Of a stretch of DNA of 64,000 nt, positions 44,642-53,765 are shown piece by piece. A program made the position numbers and the translations under genes. The first letter of the stretch is position 1. Each line of letters begins with the position of its first letter. This DNA comes from CAWDPQ01 sp049642465 (GTDB lineage Bacteria; Acidobacteriota; Vicinamibacteria; Vicinamibacterales; 2-12-FULL-66-21), in contig JBAROV010000066.1 in assembly GCA_049642465.1 (NCBI GenBank), forward strand, positions 1 to 64,000. The letters run 5' to 3'. Under the pieces are notes generated by a model, which was not told the origin of the DNA, ran no database searches, and was given only the letters and a program-made list of their open reading frames with translations.

Positions 44642-45825
44642 GCCAGCTGGTGTCATCGTTCGACGCGTTCAAGGAATACGGACCGGGATCCGCATCGATC
44701 GGGCCGCTGACGGTGGACGTCCAGTCCGATCTCGAACTGAACCCGCAGGACGACGCCGCGTTGGCAAGTCTGGTGTCGCAGCGGCCGGAAGTTGGCGTGT
44801 TCGTCTCAAAACCCTGGCTCTCCGGGTTCTTCCTCCAGCCACCGCCGGCGACTGAACCGGCGCTGGTGCTCCTGCGAGAAGGACGGACGCTTCGCGCGAT
44901 CGCTCCAATTGCGATTCGGCCAACCCGATCGCACGTCAGGGTCGCGTTGCTTGGCGGGGGCATGGGATCGGATCGGGTGGATCTGCTGGCCGCGAGAGGG
45001 TTCGAAGCCACCGCGGCCGACACCTTCTTGCTGTGGCTCGCCGAAACCTTCGGGCCGCGCCGATTCCTGCTCGAGCTTCGCGACGTCCCCGCCAGCTCGC
45101 CGTTGTGGGGAGCCATTCATCGCGCCGCAGCCGAACGAACGCTGCGACTGGTTCTACAGCCAAGAGAGGTCTACACCCACCCTTACCTGCCGCTCGGATC
45201 GAGTGAGCCGGCGGATCTGGACGAGGCCCCTTCCACCGCGCGCCTGCGCTCAGTAGACAAGCACAGGCGCCGCCTCGAACGGCGATGCCGCTTGCGGATC
45301 GAGGTTCTTGACGATCTGGACGGCATCTCGGAAGCGTTTGCCACCCTCGCACGGCTCCTCCACGCGAGACGAACCAGCCGGGGCGAGACTTCGGTGCTCG
45401 ACGAACCACGTATGGTTCGTCATCACCAGCACATCCTGCCGCTGCTGCTGCATCGCGGACACCTCCGAATGATTCAGCTGACGGCCGACGACCGCATCAT
45501 TGCGGTCTTTTATGGCGTCACGTGCGGCAAGTGGTGGGGGTATTACCTCGCCGGCTACGACGCCGAGTGGGCCGGACGCATCCACCTCGGCCAGATCACG
45601 CTCGCTGCCGCCATCGAACAGGCGACGCTCGAAGGAGCGACTGAGTTTGATTTTCTGAAGGGCGCCGAACGAGTCAAGTACAACTGGCCGGTCAGCGAGC
45701 GCGCCTCGCTCGACGCCGACGTTTTTTCAGACGGCACCGCGGTTCAGTTCGCTCGCGCGCGACGCGCCAGCCGCGATGCGGCAGTCGCCCTGACCAAATC
45801 CGCCCGCGATCTATTTTGCGCGTAG
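44638..45825 (+). CDS. CelD/BcsL-like acetyltransferase (GNAT, FemAB-related)
   Basis: 395 aa. A GNAT-like double domain includes FVSKPWLSGFFLQPPPATEPALVLLREG. The typical basic CelD stretch is RLRSVDKHRRRLERRCRLRIEVLDD, followed by HILPLLLHRGHLRMIQLTADDRIIAVFYGVTCG and FDFLKGAERVKYNW. CelD-type proteins of cellulose and EPS loci are presumed acyltransferases. It is the second FemAB-like protein of the locus, sited between the flippase and the SGNH hydrolase, so polymer acylation followed by trimming is plausible. Confidence 0.8.
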   Translation: MSQLVSSFDAFKEYGPGSASIGPLTVDVQSDLELNPQDDAALASLVSQRPEVGVFVSKPWLSGFFLQPPPATEPALVLLREGRTLRAIAPIAIRPTRSHVRVALLGGGMGSDRVDLLAARGFEATAADTFLLWLAETFGPRRFLLELRDVPASSPLWGAIHRAAAERTLRLVLQPREVYTHPYLPLGSSEPADLDEAPSTARLRSVDKHRRRLERRCRLRIEVLDDLDGISEAFATLARLLHARRTSRGETSVLDEPRMVRHHQHILPLLLHRGHLRMIQLTADDRIIAVFYGVTCGKWWGYYLAGYDAEWAGRIHLGQITLAAAIEQATLEGATEFDFLKGAERVKYNWPVSERASLDADVFSDGTAVQFARARRASRDAAVALTKSARDLFCA

Positions 45826-45841
45826 CTCGGAGTTAACAGCT

Positions 45842-47044
45842 GTGAATGTTCTGCTCTGGACGCTTGGACTCTGTGGCCTTGTCCTGCTGGTCGAGTGTGT
45901 GGCGCGTTTATGGATTTATCGCTACGGCGCCTACTACGTGCTCCCCCCGGGGCTGCGCATTCGCCTGCGGCCGGATCCAGAGGTGTTCCCTCAACTCGAA
46001 CCGGCGATTCGATTCGATGTCAATGCGGCGGGTGAACGCGGACCTGAGGTTCCACGGTCGATCCGCGGGCTCTGTCGAATCCTCGTGGCTGGCGGCAGCC
46101 AGCCGGAAGGCTATCTTCTGGATCAGGACACGACATGGCCGGGTGCGTTGCAACGCATCCTCGAACAACCGGCGAATGCGGCGGCCCTCGGGGCAACGCG
46201 GGTGCATGTCGGCAGCATCGCGCGCTCGGGAGTGGGATCCGAAGCACTCGACCTGATCCTCGAGCGCGTCCTCTATCGCTATCCGCGGCTGCACACCATC
46301 ATCATTCTCGTTGGCGCCAGCGACGTCCTGCGCTGGCTCGAGCTTGGTGCACCACCTTTGGCTCCACCTCCGGTACGCACCTCCGACGTGTTCCGTTGCC
46401 ATCCCGAGATGTCATTCGGTTGGTCGCTGAACGGACTGGCGCTTCTCGAGCTGCTGCGACGGCTCCGGCAGCGGTGGCTGCGGCCGATCCAGACGCACGA
46501 TGGGACGTGCAAATGGATCGGTCGGGCACGCGCGATGTTCGCCCGTGCCAAAGAGCTTCGGACGGTGACGCCCAATCCGTCACCGATGCTTGGCCACTTC
46601 GACTATCACCTGCGGCGCGCCATTCAACGCGCCAAAGCCCACGCGGATCGTGTCCTCGTCGTCAGACAGCCCTGGTTCGACAAGCACTGTACCCCCGAGG
46701 AAGCGGCGCTGATGTGGCACGGCGGCGTCGGTCAGGCCTGGCGTGAGGAGGTCACCACCTTCTATTCGCTCGATGTGCTGTCGTCGTTGATGAAAGTTCT
46801 CGACGCGAGAGCTGCCCGCATTGCTGAGGAATCCGGCGTGGAGCAGCTCGACCTCATGCCGATACTCGAGCCAAGCTCGAAGACCTACTACGACTTCTTC
46901 CACGCTACGCCGCTGGGCGCGCGTCTGATTGCCGATGCGGTCGCATCTGCGGTGTTGCGGCGGCCGATGCCTGCCCCACTCCAGGTGCCGACCTCGTCCA
47001 TCGACGTCGAGCAACCGTTCGAGTTCAGACAGAAAGTCTCCTGA
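45842..47044 (+). CDS. membrane-anchored SGNH/GDSL-type hydrolase
   Basis: 400 aa from a GTG. One N-terminal membrane helix (LLWTLGLCGLVLLVECVARL) is followed by an extracytoplasmic domain. Block I is VAGGSQPEGYLLDQDTTWPG, with the nucleophile Ser in GGS. A block III-like stretch is IIILVGASDVLRW, and block V is DFFHATPLGARLIADAV with the D-x-x-H pair. Such proteins act as polysaccharide O-acetyl esterases or transferases in EPS loci. It is placed between an acyltransferase and AsnB and ends 3 bp before the latter. Confidence 0.78.
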   Translation: MNVLLWTLGLCGLVLLVECVARLWIYRYGAYYVLPPGLRIRLRPDPEVFPQLEPAIRFDVNAAGERGPEVPRSIRGLCRILVAGGSQPEGYLLDQDTTWPGALQRILEQPANAAALGATRVHVGSIARSGVGSEALDLILERVLYRYPRLHTIIILVGASDVLRWLELGAPPLAPPPVRTSDVFRCHPEMSFGWSLNGLALLELLRRLRQRWLRPIQTHDGTCKWIGRARAMFARAKELRTVTPNPSPMLGHFDYHLRRAIQRAKAHADRVLVVRQPWFDKHCTPEEAALMWHGGVGQAWREEVTTFYSLDVLSSLMKVLDARAARIAEESGVEQLDLMPILEPSSKTYYDFFHATPLGARLIADAVASAVLRRPMPAPLQVPTSSIDVEQPFEFRQKVS

Positions 47045-47047
47045 ACC

Positions 47048-48994
47048 ATGTGTGGCTTTGCCGGCCTGTTCAGCACGGCGGGGTTCTCCAGCGACGAGCT
47101 CGTCGAACATGCCGGGCGAATGATTCAGCCGATCACGCATCGCGGACCGGACGATCGCGGGGTGTGGACTGACGCGTTTGCCGGAGTGGCGCTTGGCTTT
47201 CGGCGGCTCGCAATCATCGATCTGTCTCCGCACGGACATCAACCGATGACGTCGCCGTCCGGGCGGTTCGTGGCCGTATTCAACGGCGAAATCTATAACT
47301 TCAAAGACCTGCGCCGTGAGCTGGAACCCGACGGCTACAGTTTTCGCGGACACTCGGACACGGAGGTGATGCTCGCCGCGTTCGAGAAGTGGGGTGTGCG
47401 CGCAGCGGTAGGACGTTTTCTCGGAATGTTCGCAATCGCGGTTTGGGATGCCGACGAACGAACGCTGCTGCTGATCCGGGACCGGATGGGCAAGAAGCCC
47501 CTCTACGTGTATCGGGAACCCGGACTCATCACCTTTGGGTCCGAGCTCAAGACCCTCTTCGCCGGGCCTTCGTTCGATCGATCGATTGATCACGCGGCAC
47601 TTGCCTCGTACCTCCGTTATCTGTACGTTCCTGCGCCAAAGAGCATCTTCACGCACACAATCAAAGTTCCCGCCGGACACATTCTCACGATTTCCGATGC
47701 CCGCTTGCCGTTACCTGACACGGAGCCATACTGGTCGCTCGCCGAGGTTGCCCGCCGCGGCCTCGCCGACCCTGTCAAGGGCCCGGATTGCGATGCGATC
47801 GACCAGCTCGATGCGCTCCTGCGTGACACCGTTCAGCGCCGCATGTGCTCGGACGTCCCCCTCGGCGCGCTGCTCTCCGGCGGCGTCGATTCGTCCACCA
47901 TCGTCGCGCTGATGCAGGAGGCAGGCGCCCGGCCGGTCAAGACCTACACCATCGGATTTGCCGAGGGAGAGTTCGACGAGACGCGTCATGCGTCGCGAGT
48001 CGCCCAGCACCTCGGTACGGATCACACGACGTTGTTGCTCACGGGCAAGGACGCCCAGTCACTCATCCCCCGTCTCCCTGAGGTCTTCGACGAACCGCTC
48101 GCCGACCCTTCGCAGTTGCCGACGCTGCTGGTCTCGCAGCTGGCTCGCCGGGAGGTCACGGTTGCGCTCTGTGGAGATGGCGGGGACGAGTTGTTTGGCG
48201 GGTACAACCGCTACGTCTACGGCACGCGCGTCCTGCCGCGCGTCTCCAGAGTGCCGAAGCCTGTCCGGCGCGCCGTTGCTGCGGGAATCGGCAGCGTCGG
48301 CGCGACCACCTGGGATCGTCTCGCTGCCGTGACCACGGCGATGCCGGGTATCCCGGCAACGCGAGTTGGCGAGCGGGTCAACAAGTTGAAGAACATCATG
48401 GCTGCTGCGTCGGTCGGCGGCATGTATCGGTCGCTGGTCTCCGCGTGGCAACAGCCGTCGGATCTGGTCGTGGGTGTGGCCGCGGATCCGGATCACAACG
48501 AGCGCATTCTGAACGGCACCGAGCCGGCCGATCTGCTCGACCGGATGATGTTGGCCGATCAGATGGCGTATCTGCCCGATGATCTGCTCGCGAAGGTCGA
48601 CCGCGCCAGCATGGCGGTCAGCCTCGAGGTCCGCGCGCCACTGCTCGATCATCGGGTGGTCGAATTCTCGTGGCGGCTGCCCAGCACGCTGAAGCTGCGT
48701 GGCCGCGTCGGCAAGTGGATCCTTCGTCAACTGCTGTACCGCCGCGTGCCACGCGAGCTGATTGAACGGCCCAAGATGGGCTTTTCAGTCCCGGTCGATC
48801 GATGGCTGCGCGGGCCGCTTCGGCGATGGGGCGCGGAGTTGCTCGCGCCGGATGCCGTACGCGCTGGCGGCCTGCTCGACGCTCAGGCGGTCGCCTCCAC
48901 CTGGGCAGACCTCCAGACAGGACGAGCGCCAGTCGGGGCCGCGTTGTGGGCAGTCCTCATGTTCCAGGCGTGGAGAACACGGTGGCAAGTCTGA
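47048..48994 (+). CDS. asnB: asparagine synthase (glutamine-hydrolysing) family amidotransferase
   Basis: 648 aa. The N-terminal glutaminase begins MCGFAGLF (Cys2 nucleophile) with HRGPDDRGVW, FNGEIYNF and GHSDTEVMLAAF. The synthetase domain has LGALLSGGVDSSTIVAL (pyrophosphate loop), TIGFAEGEFDE and CGDGGDELFGGYNRY. Length is normal. AsnB copies in exopolysaccharide loci, including exosortase-linked ones, are thought to amidate sugar acids or precursors, not to make free asparagine. The ATG is three bases after the SGNH stop. Confidence 0.9.
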   Translation: MCGFAGLFSTAGFSSDELVEHAGRMIQPITHRGPDDRGVWTDAFAGVALGFRRLAIIDLSPHGHQPMTSPSGRFVAVFNGEIYNFKDLRRELEPDGYSFRGHSDTEVMLAAFEKWGVRAAVGRFLGMFAIAVWDADERTLLLIRDRMGKKPLYVYREPGLITFGSELKTLFAGPSFDRSIDHAALASYLRYLYVPAPKSIFTHTIKVPAGHILTISDARLPLPDTEPYWSLAEVARRGLADPVKGPDCDAIDQLDALLRDTVQRRMCSDVPLGALLSGGVDSSTIVALMQEAGARPVKTYTIGFAEGEFDETRHASRVAQHLGTDHTTLLLTGKDAQSLIPRLPEVFDEPLADPSQLPTLLVSQLARREVTVALCGDGGDELFGGYNRYVYGTRVLPRVSRVPKPVRRAVAAGIGSVGATTWDRLAAVTTAMPGIPATRVGERVNKLKNIMAAASVGGMYRSLVSAWQQPSDLVVGVAADPDHNERILNGTEPADLLDRMMLADQMAYLPDDLLAKVDRASMAVSLEVRAPLLDHRVVEFSWRLPSTLKLRGRVGKWILRQLLYRRVPRELIERPKMGFSVPVDRWLRGPLRRWGAELLAPDAVRAGGLLDAQAVASTWADLQTGRAPVGAALWAVLMFQAWRTRWQV

Positions 48995-50280
48995 GAAGGC
49001 CTCGTCTCCTCTTTCTGTGCCAGACCTTGCCGTATCCGCCAGACGGCGGCGTCTGGATCAGGACCTTTCACGTCCTCCGGTTGCTCGCTCGTGCATTCGA
49101 CGTCACGGCGCTCTGTTTTGAACGTTCCGCGACATCCGGTGCTGCCGCGGACTGGACCCGCGCGACCGGCCCCGAAGGGTTGGGCAGATTCGCGGACGTC
49201 GAGGTCTTCGCGATCCCGCAAAAACACAGTCGCCTGCGTTTCGTGTGGGATCACGTGCGGAGCATGGCGACGGCGCGAGTGTATACGACGTTTCTCTACG
49301 ACTCTGCCGAACTGCGTGCGCGGCTCGCCAGTCTGGTGCGCTCGGGAGAATTCGATCTCGTCCATGTCGACAGCCTGGATCTCGCGTCGTACCTGCCGTC
49401 TTGCGCCGGAATCCCAGTTGTCTGCGTCCACCACGACGTGGAGTCGGCGCTACTCCGGCGACGAGCCGCCGTCGAAGCGTCTTGGTGGCGGAAGAGATAT
49501 CTCCGAGTTCAGTCGCGGTTGATGGAGAAGGTCGAACGCCAGTGGTGCGGACGCGTGGCTTTGAACGTCACCGTGTCCGAACACGACGGCGCACGGTTGC
49601 GAAGTCTGGTGCCTGCCGCCCGGATTGCTGTGATCCCGAACGGAGTGGATACCAGTGAGTTTTTCCCGGACGCGTCGGCCGCACGCCTGAACCGAATCGC
49701 CTACGTCGGTGGCACGAACCCTTTTCCAAATCTCGACGCGCTGACCTTCTTCTGCGAGGACATTCTTCCGCACTTGAACTCACAACGACCTGTGCTGACA
49801 CGATGGATAGGGCGCTCCTCGGCCGAACAGCAGGAGCAATACCGACAACGGTTCGGAGTCGAACTGACCGGCTATGTCGAGGATCCTCGGGGCTTCATGC
49901 AGCAGGCCGCCTGCCACATCGTGCCGCTCCGCGTCGGAGGAGGGACACGATTGAAGATTCTCAACGCGTGGGCCATGGGAAAGCCCGTGGTCAGCACGTC
50001 GATTGGTTGTGAAGGGCTGGCGGCAGTCGATGGCGACAACGTCCTCATCCGCGACGCCCCGAGAGATTTCGCGGCCGCGGTATGCAGCGTGTTGAACGAC
50101 CCTGCTCTCGCGCGTCGTCTGGGAATGTCCGGGAGAAGGACGGTCGAGCGGCTCTACAGCTGGGACATCGTTGGCGAGGGATTGATCGATCGGTATCTCG
50201 GTGTTTTGCGCCGCGCTCCCGCCGGCGCGTCCGAATCCGCCGTGATCTGTCATGCCGAACCTCGGTTCGACCACGCTTAG
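48982..50280 (+). CDS. GT4 glycosyltransferase, Stp1-like (XrtA-associated)
   Basis: 432 aa from a GTG that lies inside the end of asnB, with GGAG upstream. The N-terminal signature LLFLCQTLPYPPDGGVWIRTFHVLRLLA matches the sugar transferases associated with exosortase loci. GT-B features: VCVHHDVESALLRRRAA, IPNGVDTSEFFPD, and the donor-side HIVPLRVGGGTRLKILNAWAMGKPVVSTSIGCEGL. It likely acts on the lipid-linked repeat unit. The start was chosen to avoid the shadow extension into asnB. Confidence 0.87.
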   Translation: MASLRRPRLLFLCQTLPYPPDGGVWIRTFHVLRLLARAFDVTALCFERSATSGAAADWTRATGPEGLGRFADVEVFAIPQKHSRLRFVWDHVRSMATARVYTTFLYDSAELRARLASLVRSGEFDLVHVDSLDLASYLPSCAGIPVVCVHHDVESALLRRRAAVEASWWRKRYLRVQSRLMEKVERQWCGRVALNVTVSEHDGARLRSLVPAARIAVIPNGVDTSEFFPDASAARLNRIAYVGGTNPFPNLDALTFFCEDILPHLNSQRPVLTRWIGRSSAEQQEQYRQRFGVELTGYVEDPRGFMQQAACHIVPLRVGGGTRLKILNAWAMGKPVVSTSIGCEGLAAVDGDNVLIRDAPRDFAAAVCSVLNDPALARRLGMSGRRTVERLYSWDIVGEGLIDRYLGVLRRAPAGASESAVICHAEPRFDHA

Positions 50281-51562
50281 ATCGCCCGCCGAGTCGTGGC
50301 GGATTGCCGGCGACTTCTCGCCACCGAGGGGGGTGGCGGTCGATGCCCGGATCGATCCGCTGCTCGTCTGCGTGAGCGCGTACATCCTGACCGCGGTGGG
50401 CCGCGTGCATCAGCTCTTCCCGGTTCTCGAGGGCTTTCGTCCGGCCACGTTGACTGGCCTCCTGGCCATTCTCTTCTTCCTGGTCGATCGATCCGAGCAA
50501 CGGCGGACCAAGTACCTGTTCGTGCCGACAACGAAGTGGCTTCTTGCTCTCGTGCTGTGGTGTCTCTTGTCGGTCTCTGGAGCGTTGCTCCCGGGAAGAA
50601 GTTTCGAACTGGTGTTCGACAACTTCATCAAGACGTTCGTGATGTATCTCATCATCGCCGGCAGTGTGCGAGGCGCGCTTGATGTGGAGCGATTGACCAT
50701 GGCGTATTTCGTTGGCGCTGCGGTTTACGCCGGTGTCGTCGTCACGCGGTTCGAGGTTGGTAGTGGAGGGGCATGGCGCCTGGGGCGGCTCTATTACTAC
50801 GACGCGAATGACTTTGCCACGTTTGCGGCAACCGCAATACCTCTTGGGATCTATTTCGTGCATGCGGCGCGCACGCTTACGACTCGGGTGTTTGCCGCCG
50901 GGGCGCTCGGCGTGCTCACGCTGGCGTTCGTACGCTCGGGATCGCGTGGGGGATTCGTGGCGTTGATGGCAGTCGCCATTTTCGTGGTGTGGCGGTTCAG
51001 CAGTATCGCCCTTCGCTGGCGTCTCGCTGCCGCCGCACTGGTCACCGTGGTCGTTCTGGCAGCGGCTAGCGATCAGTATTGGAAGCAGATGAGCACGATC
51101 CTGTCGGACGCCGATTACAACCGGACCGACGAGAGCGGGCGAATGCAGATCTGGCGGCGAGGCATCGGGTACATGTTTCGTGACCCGGTGTTCGGCGTCG
51201 GACCGGGCAACTTTCAGGCAGCCGAGGGGCTGCTCTCACCGTTTGCCGAGCGTCAGCAGTTTGGCGTCGGGGTCCGCTGGAACGCGGCGCACAACACCTA
51301 CATCCAGGTCGGCGCGGAACTCGGTGTACCGGGGCTCGTGATCTTTGCTGGCTTCATCATCGCCGCGTTCCGCGCGCTTCGCCATGCGGGCCGCGCAAAT
51401 GGGGAGGCCGATTCAACCGGATTCAACGGCCGGCCGTTGACGCAGGCGCTCACGGCGTCGCTCCTTGGCTTTGTCGTCGGTGCCTGCTTCCTCTCGCTCG
51501 CCTTTTCAGAAATGCTCTACACGCTCGCCGCGCTGGCTGTGGCGATGGACAAGGCGGCATGA
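50252..51562 (+). CDS. Wzy/O-antigen ligase-like polymerase
   Basis: 436 aa with about ten to twelve membrane helices. The Wzy_C region is recognised by AFVRSGSRGGFVALMAVAIF, followed by a periplasmic loop with DESGRMQIWRRGIGYMFRDPVFGVGPGNFQ and RWNAAHNTYIQVGAELGVPGLVIF, the conserved H-N-x-x-x-Q/G-x-E-L-G type segment of O-antigen polymerases and ligases. It is expected to polymerise repeat units after Wzx export. The ATG is 29 bases inside the previous gene with no good ribosome-binding site, so a later start is possible. It shares an ATGA junction with the next gene. Confidence 0.88.
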   Translation: MPNLGSTTLRSPAESWRIAGDFSPPRGVAVDARIDPLLVCVSAYILTAVGRVHQLFPVLEGFRPATLTGLLAILFFLVDRSEQRRTKYLFVPTTKWLLALVLWCLLSVSGALLPGRSFELVFDNFIKTFVMYLIIAGSVRGALDVERLTMAYFVGAAVYAGVVVTRFEVGSGGAWRLGRLYYYDANDFATFAATAIPLGIYFVHAARTLTTRVFAAGALGVLTLAFVRSGSRGGFVALMAVAIFVVWRFSSIALRWRLAAAALVTVVVLAAASDQYWKQMSTILSDADYNRTDESGRMQIWRRGIGYMFRDPVFGVGPGNFQAAEGLLSPFAERQQFGVGVRWNAAHNTYIQVGAELGVPGLVIFAGFIIAAFRALRHAGRANGEADSTGFNGRPLTQALTASLLGFVVGACFLSLAFSEMLYTLAALAVAMDKAA

Positions 51563-52491
51563 ATCTTTCGGTGTTCCGGCCGAACGCCCGCGCGTATTTT
51601 GGCGCGCCGCTCTATTACGGCGGCTTGCGCGCACTCGGCGTCCCGGCGCTTCGTCGCCGCCTGATCGATGAGGCGCTGATTCTCTGTTACCACAACGTGA
51701 TTCCGGCCCGCCAGGATCAAGCCGGCGATCCGGGGCTGCACGTCAGAGTGGACACCTTCGAAAGGCAAATCCAGTGGCTCCGGCGTCACTACACCATCGT
51801 CAGTTTGAGAACTCTGGTGGAGCGCCTCGAGAGTGGGGCGTCCTTGCGCTCGCTTGCGGCCATCACGTTTGACGATGGATATCGGGGGGTTTTCGAGAAC
51901 GCCGTCCCAATCCTCCGGCGGTGTGTGGTTCCGGCGACGGTATTCGTGGTGGCCGAAGCGGTCGGATCTCCAGCGGGATTCTGGTGGGATCACCGCGCGG
52001 TTGTGGACACGATCACTCCCGATCGCCGGCGACGGTGGTTGAGCGAACTGTGCGGGGAGGGTGCGGCCATCCTCGCCAGGCATCCAATCAGCGCGGACGT
52101 CGCATTGCCGCCATCGCACCTGCCGGCAGATTGGCAAACCATTCGCACATCGATGTCGGAGATTCTTGACATTGGTGCGCACTCCGCAACTCATCGTACC
52201 TTGCCGTCATTGAGTGATGCGGACCTCGAGCGCGAACTGGTATCCAGCAGGGAAACTATCGGGCAAGCGATCGGACGCCATCCAGATTTTCTTGCTTACC
52301 CTTATGGGATCTGGGATGCCCGCGTTCGCGAGCGGGCACGCGAAGCCGGCTATCGGGCGGCGCTGACACTCGATACGGGCCTGAATCGCACTCGGGCGGA
52401 CCTGTGGTCCCTTCGGCGCGTCAACGTGCCCGCGCGAATTTCTGCTGACGCGTTCGAGGCCTGGGCGTGCGGCTTCAACCGCGCGCATTGA
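51559..52491 (+). CDS. polysaccharide deacetylase (NodB domain)
   Basis: 310 aa. NodB signatures: LILCYHNVIPA, ITFDDGYRGVFENAVPILRR, the metal-binding pair in DIGAHSATHRTLP, and FLAYPYGIWD. There is no signal peptide. The middle has a long insertion (TPDRRRRWLSELCGEGAAILARHPIS...) that covers the active-site face in related EPS enzymes. It is the third deacetylase of the locus and may act at another residue or another step than the first two. Confidence 0.87.
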   Translation: MNLSVFRPNARAYFGAPLYYGGLRALGVPALRRRLIDEALILCYHNVIPARQDQAGDPGLHVRVDTFERQIQWLRRHYTIVSLRTLVERLESGASLRSLAAITFDDGYRGVFENAVPILRRCVVPATVFVVAEAVGSPAGFWWDHRAVVDTITPDRRRRWLSELCGEGAAILARHPISADVALPPSHLPADWQTIRTSMSEILDIGAHSATHRTLPSLSDADLERELVSSRETIGQAIGRHPDFLAYPYGIWDARVRERAREAGYRAALTLDTGLNRTRADLWSLRRVNVPARISADAFEAWACGFNRAH

Positions 52492-52522
52492 TCGATCGAG
52501 ATTCACCAACGGCCAGACTCCC

Positions 52523-53665
52523 GTGAGAATTGCCCATCTGATCGAGTCGGACGGTCCAGGAGGCGCCGAACGCGTCGTGGTCCACCTCGCGTCGACACTG
52601 CAGGCCCAGGGCCTGTCGAACGTCGTGTTTCTGCCCAGGCACGGCGAAGGCTGGCTCGAATATCAGCTCCAGGGTTCAGGGATTGCCATCGAATACTTCA
52701 CGATCGATCGTCCGTTTTCGCCGGCGTGTGCGCGCGCCGTGGCAAACGCTTTGCGCGTCCACCGAGCAAACGTCGCACACAGTCACGAGTTCTCCATGGC
52801 CGTTTACGGCAGCTGGGCATCGTGGCTTGCCGGCGTCCCTCACATCATCACGATGCACGGCAGCGCCTACTATGCGGGTCGGCTTCGCCGGCGTCTCGCG
52901 ATGCGCATGGCGGTCGCGACCAGCCGCCGCACGGTTGCCGTGTCGAACCCACTTGCCGACCACATGAGCCACGCGCTCGCGCTGCGTCGATCGCAGATTG
53001 GCGTCATCCCGAACGGAGTTCGGCATGAACCGGGCGGCCAGCTGTCAACCCTTCGAGACGAATTGCGGCTTTCTCCGCAGGATCGTCTCGTGGTGGCCGT
53101 AGGCAATCTCTATCCAGTCAAAGGGCATCGCCATTTGATTGACGCGCTCGCGCTCCTCTCGACCCGTCACCCGACGCTGCATGTCGCTATTGGTGGACGC
53201 GGATCCCTCGCCGAGCCGCTCGCGAATCAGGCGGATGAACTTGGTGTCGGAGGTCGTGTTCATCTGCTCGGCCTGCGATCTGACGTGTCCGCACTGCTTG
53301 CGGCTGCAGATCTCGTCGTGCTCCCGTCGTTGTCCGAAGGACTCCCGATGGCTCTACTCGAGGCGATGTTCGCGAATCGCCCAATCATCGCGAGCGCCGT
53401 GGGCGAGATTCCCCTCGCGCTCGAGCAGGGCAGAGCCGGGCTGCTCGTGCCGGCCGGCGACCCAACGGCTCTGGCGACCGAAATCGATCGCCTGCTCACC
53501 GACGCCACTCTTGCGCGCGCGTTGGCCGAACGCGCGTTCGCACGTGCGGTTGAAGAGTACGACGTTTCCCACATGGTGCGACGCTACCTCGGGCTCTACA
53601 TGGAGATGCTCGCGCATCCTCAGATGTCCGCGCACCCTGCAGCGGGCGTTTCACCTTCGCACTAA
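52523..53665 (+). CDS. GT4 glycosyltransferase
   Basis: 380 aa from a GTG without clear ribosome-binding site. GT-B fold features: RIAHLIESDGPGGAERVVVHLA, VIPNGVRHEPGG, AVGNLYPVKGHRHLIDALALL, HLLGLRSDVSALLAAADLVVLPSLSEGLPMALLEAM (donor site) and NRPIIASAVGEIP. Last gene of the co-directional exopolysaccharide locus; a 100-bp gap follows before the RCC1 proteins. The closest similarity within the window is to the GT domain of the GT4-phosphatase fusion. Confidence 0.88.
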   Translation: MRIAHLIESDGPGGAERVVVHLASTLQAQGLSNVVFLPRHGEGWLEYQLQGSGIAIEYFTIDRPFSPACARAVANALRVHRANVAHSHEFSMAVYGSWASWLAGVPHIITMHGSAYYAGRLRRRLAMRMAVATSRRTVAVSNPLADHMSHALALRRSQIGVIPNGVRHEPGGQLSTLRDELRLSPQDRLVVAVGNLYPVKGHRHLIDALALLSTRHPTLHVAIGGRGSLAEPLANQADELGVGGRVHLLGLRSDVSALLAAADLVVLPSLSEGLPMALLEAMFANRPIIASAVGEIPLALEQGRAGLLVPAGDPTALATEIDRLLTDATLARALAERAFARAVEEYDVSHMVRRYLGLYMEMLAHPQMSAHPAAGVSPSH

Positions 53666-53714
53666 CACCGTCGGTCGTCTAATCGCCGGACCTGAATCTA
53701 CCAGCACAGCCGCC

Positions 53715-53730
53715 CCGTGAGTTCTCACGG
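53715..53730. promoter_or_regulatory. perfect short palindrome CCGTGAG-TT-CTCACGG
   Basis: A seven-base inverted repeat with a two-base centre lies 35 bp upstream of the first RCC1-repeat gene. The loop is too short for a stable RNA hairpin of typical terminator form, so a protein-binding operator is the better guess. Confidence 0.3.
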
Positions 53731-53765
53731 ATTCAGTGCAACTGCTTGAACGGAAAGAGGCATCA

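Noticed and set aside
43103..44656. 517-codon open frame on the minus strand
   Set aside because: It is antisense to the Wzx-like flippase; its product is rich in His, Arg, Asp and Glu with no hydrophobic core, a typical shadow of a GC-rich membrane-protein gene.
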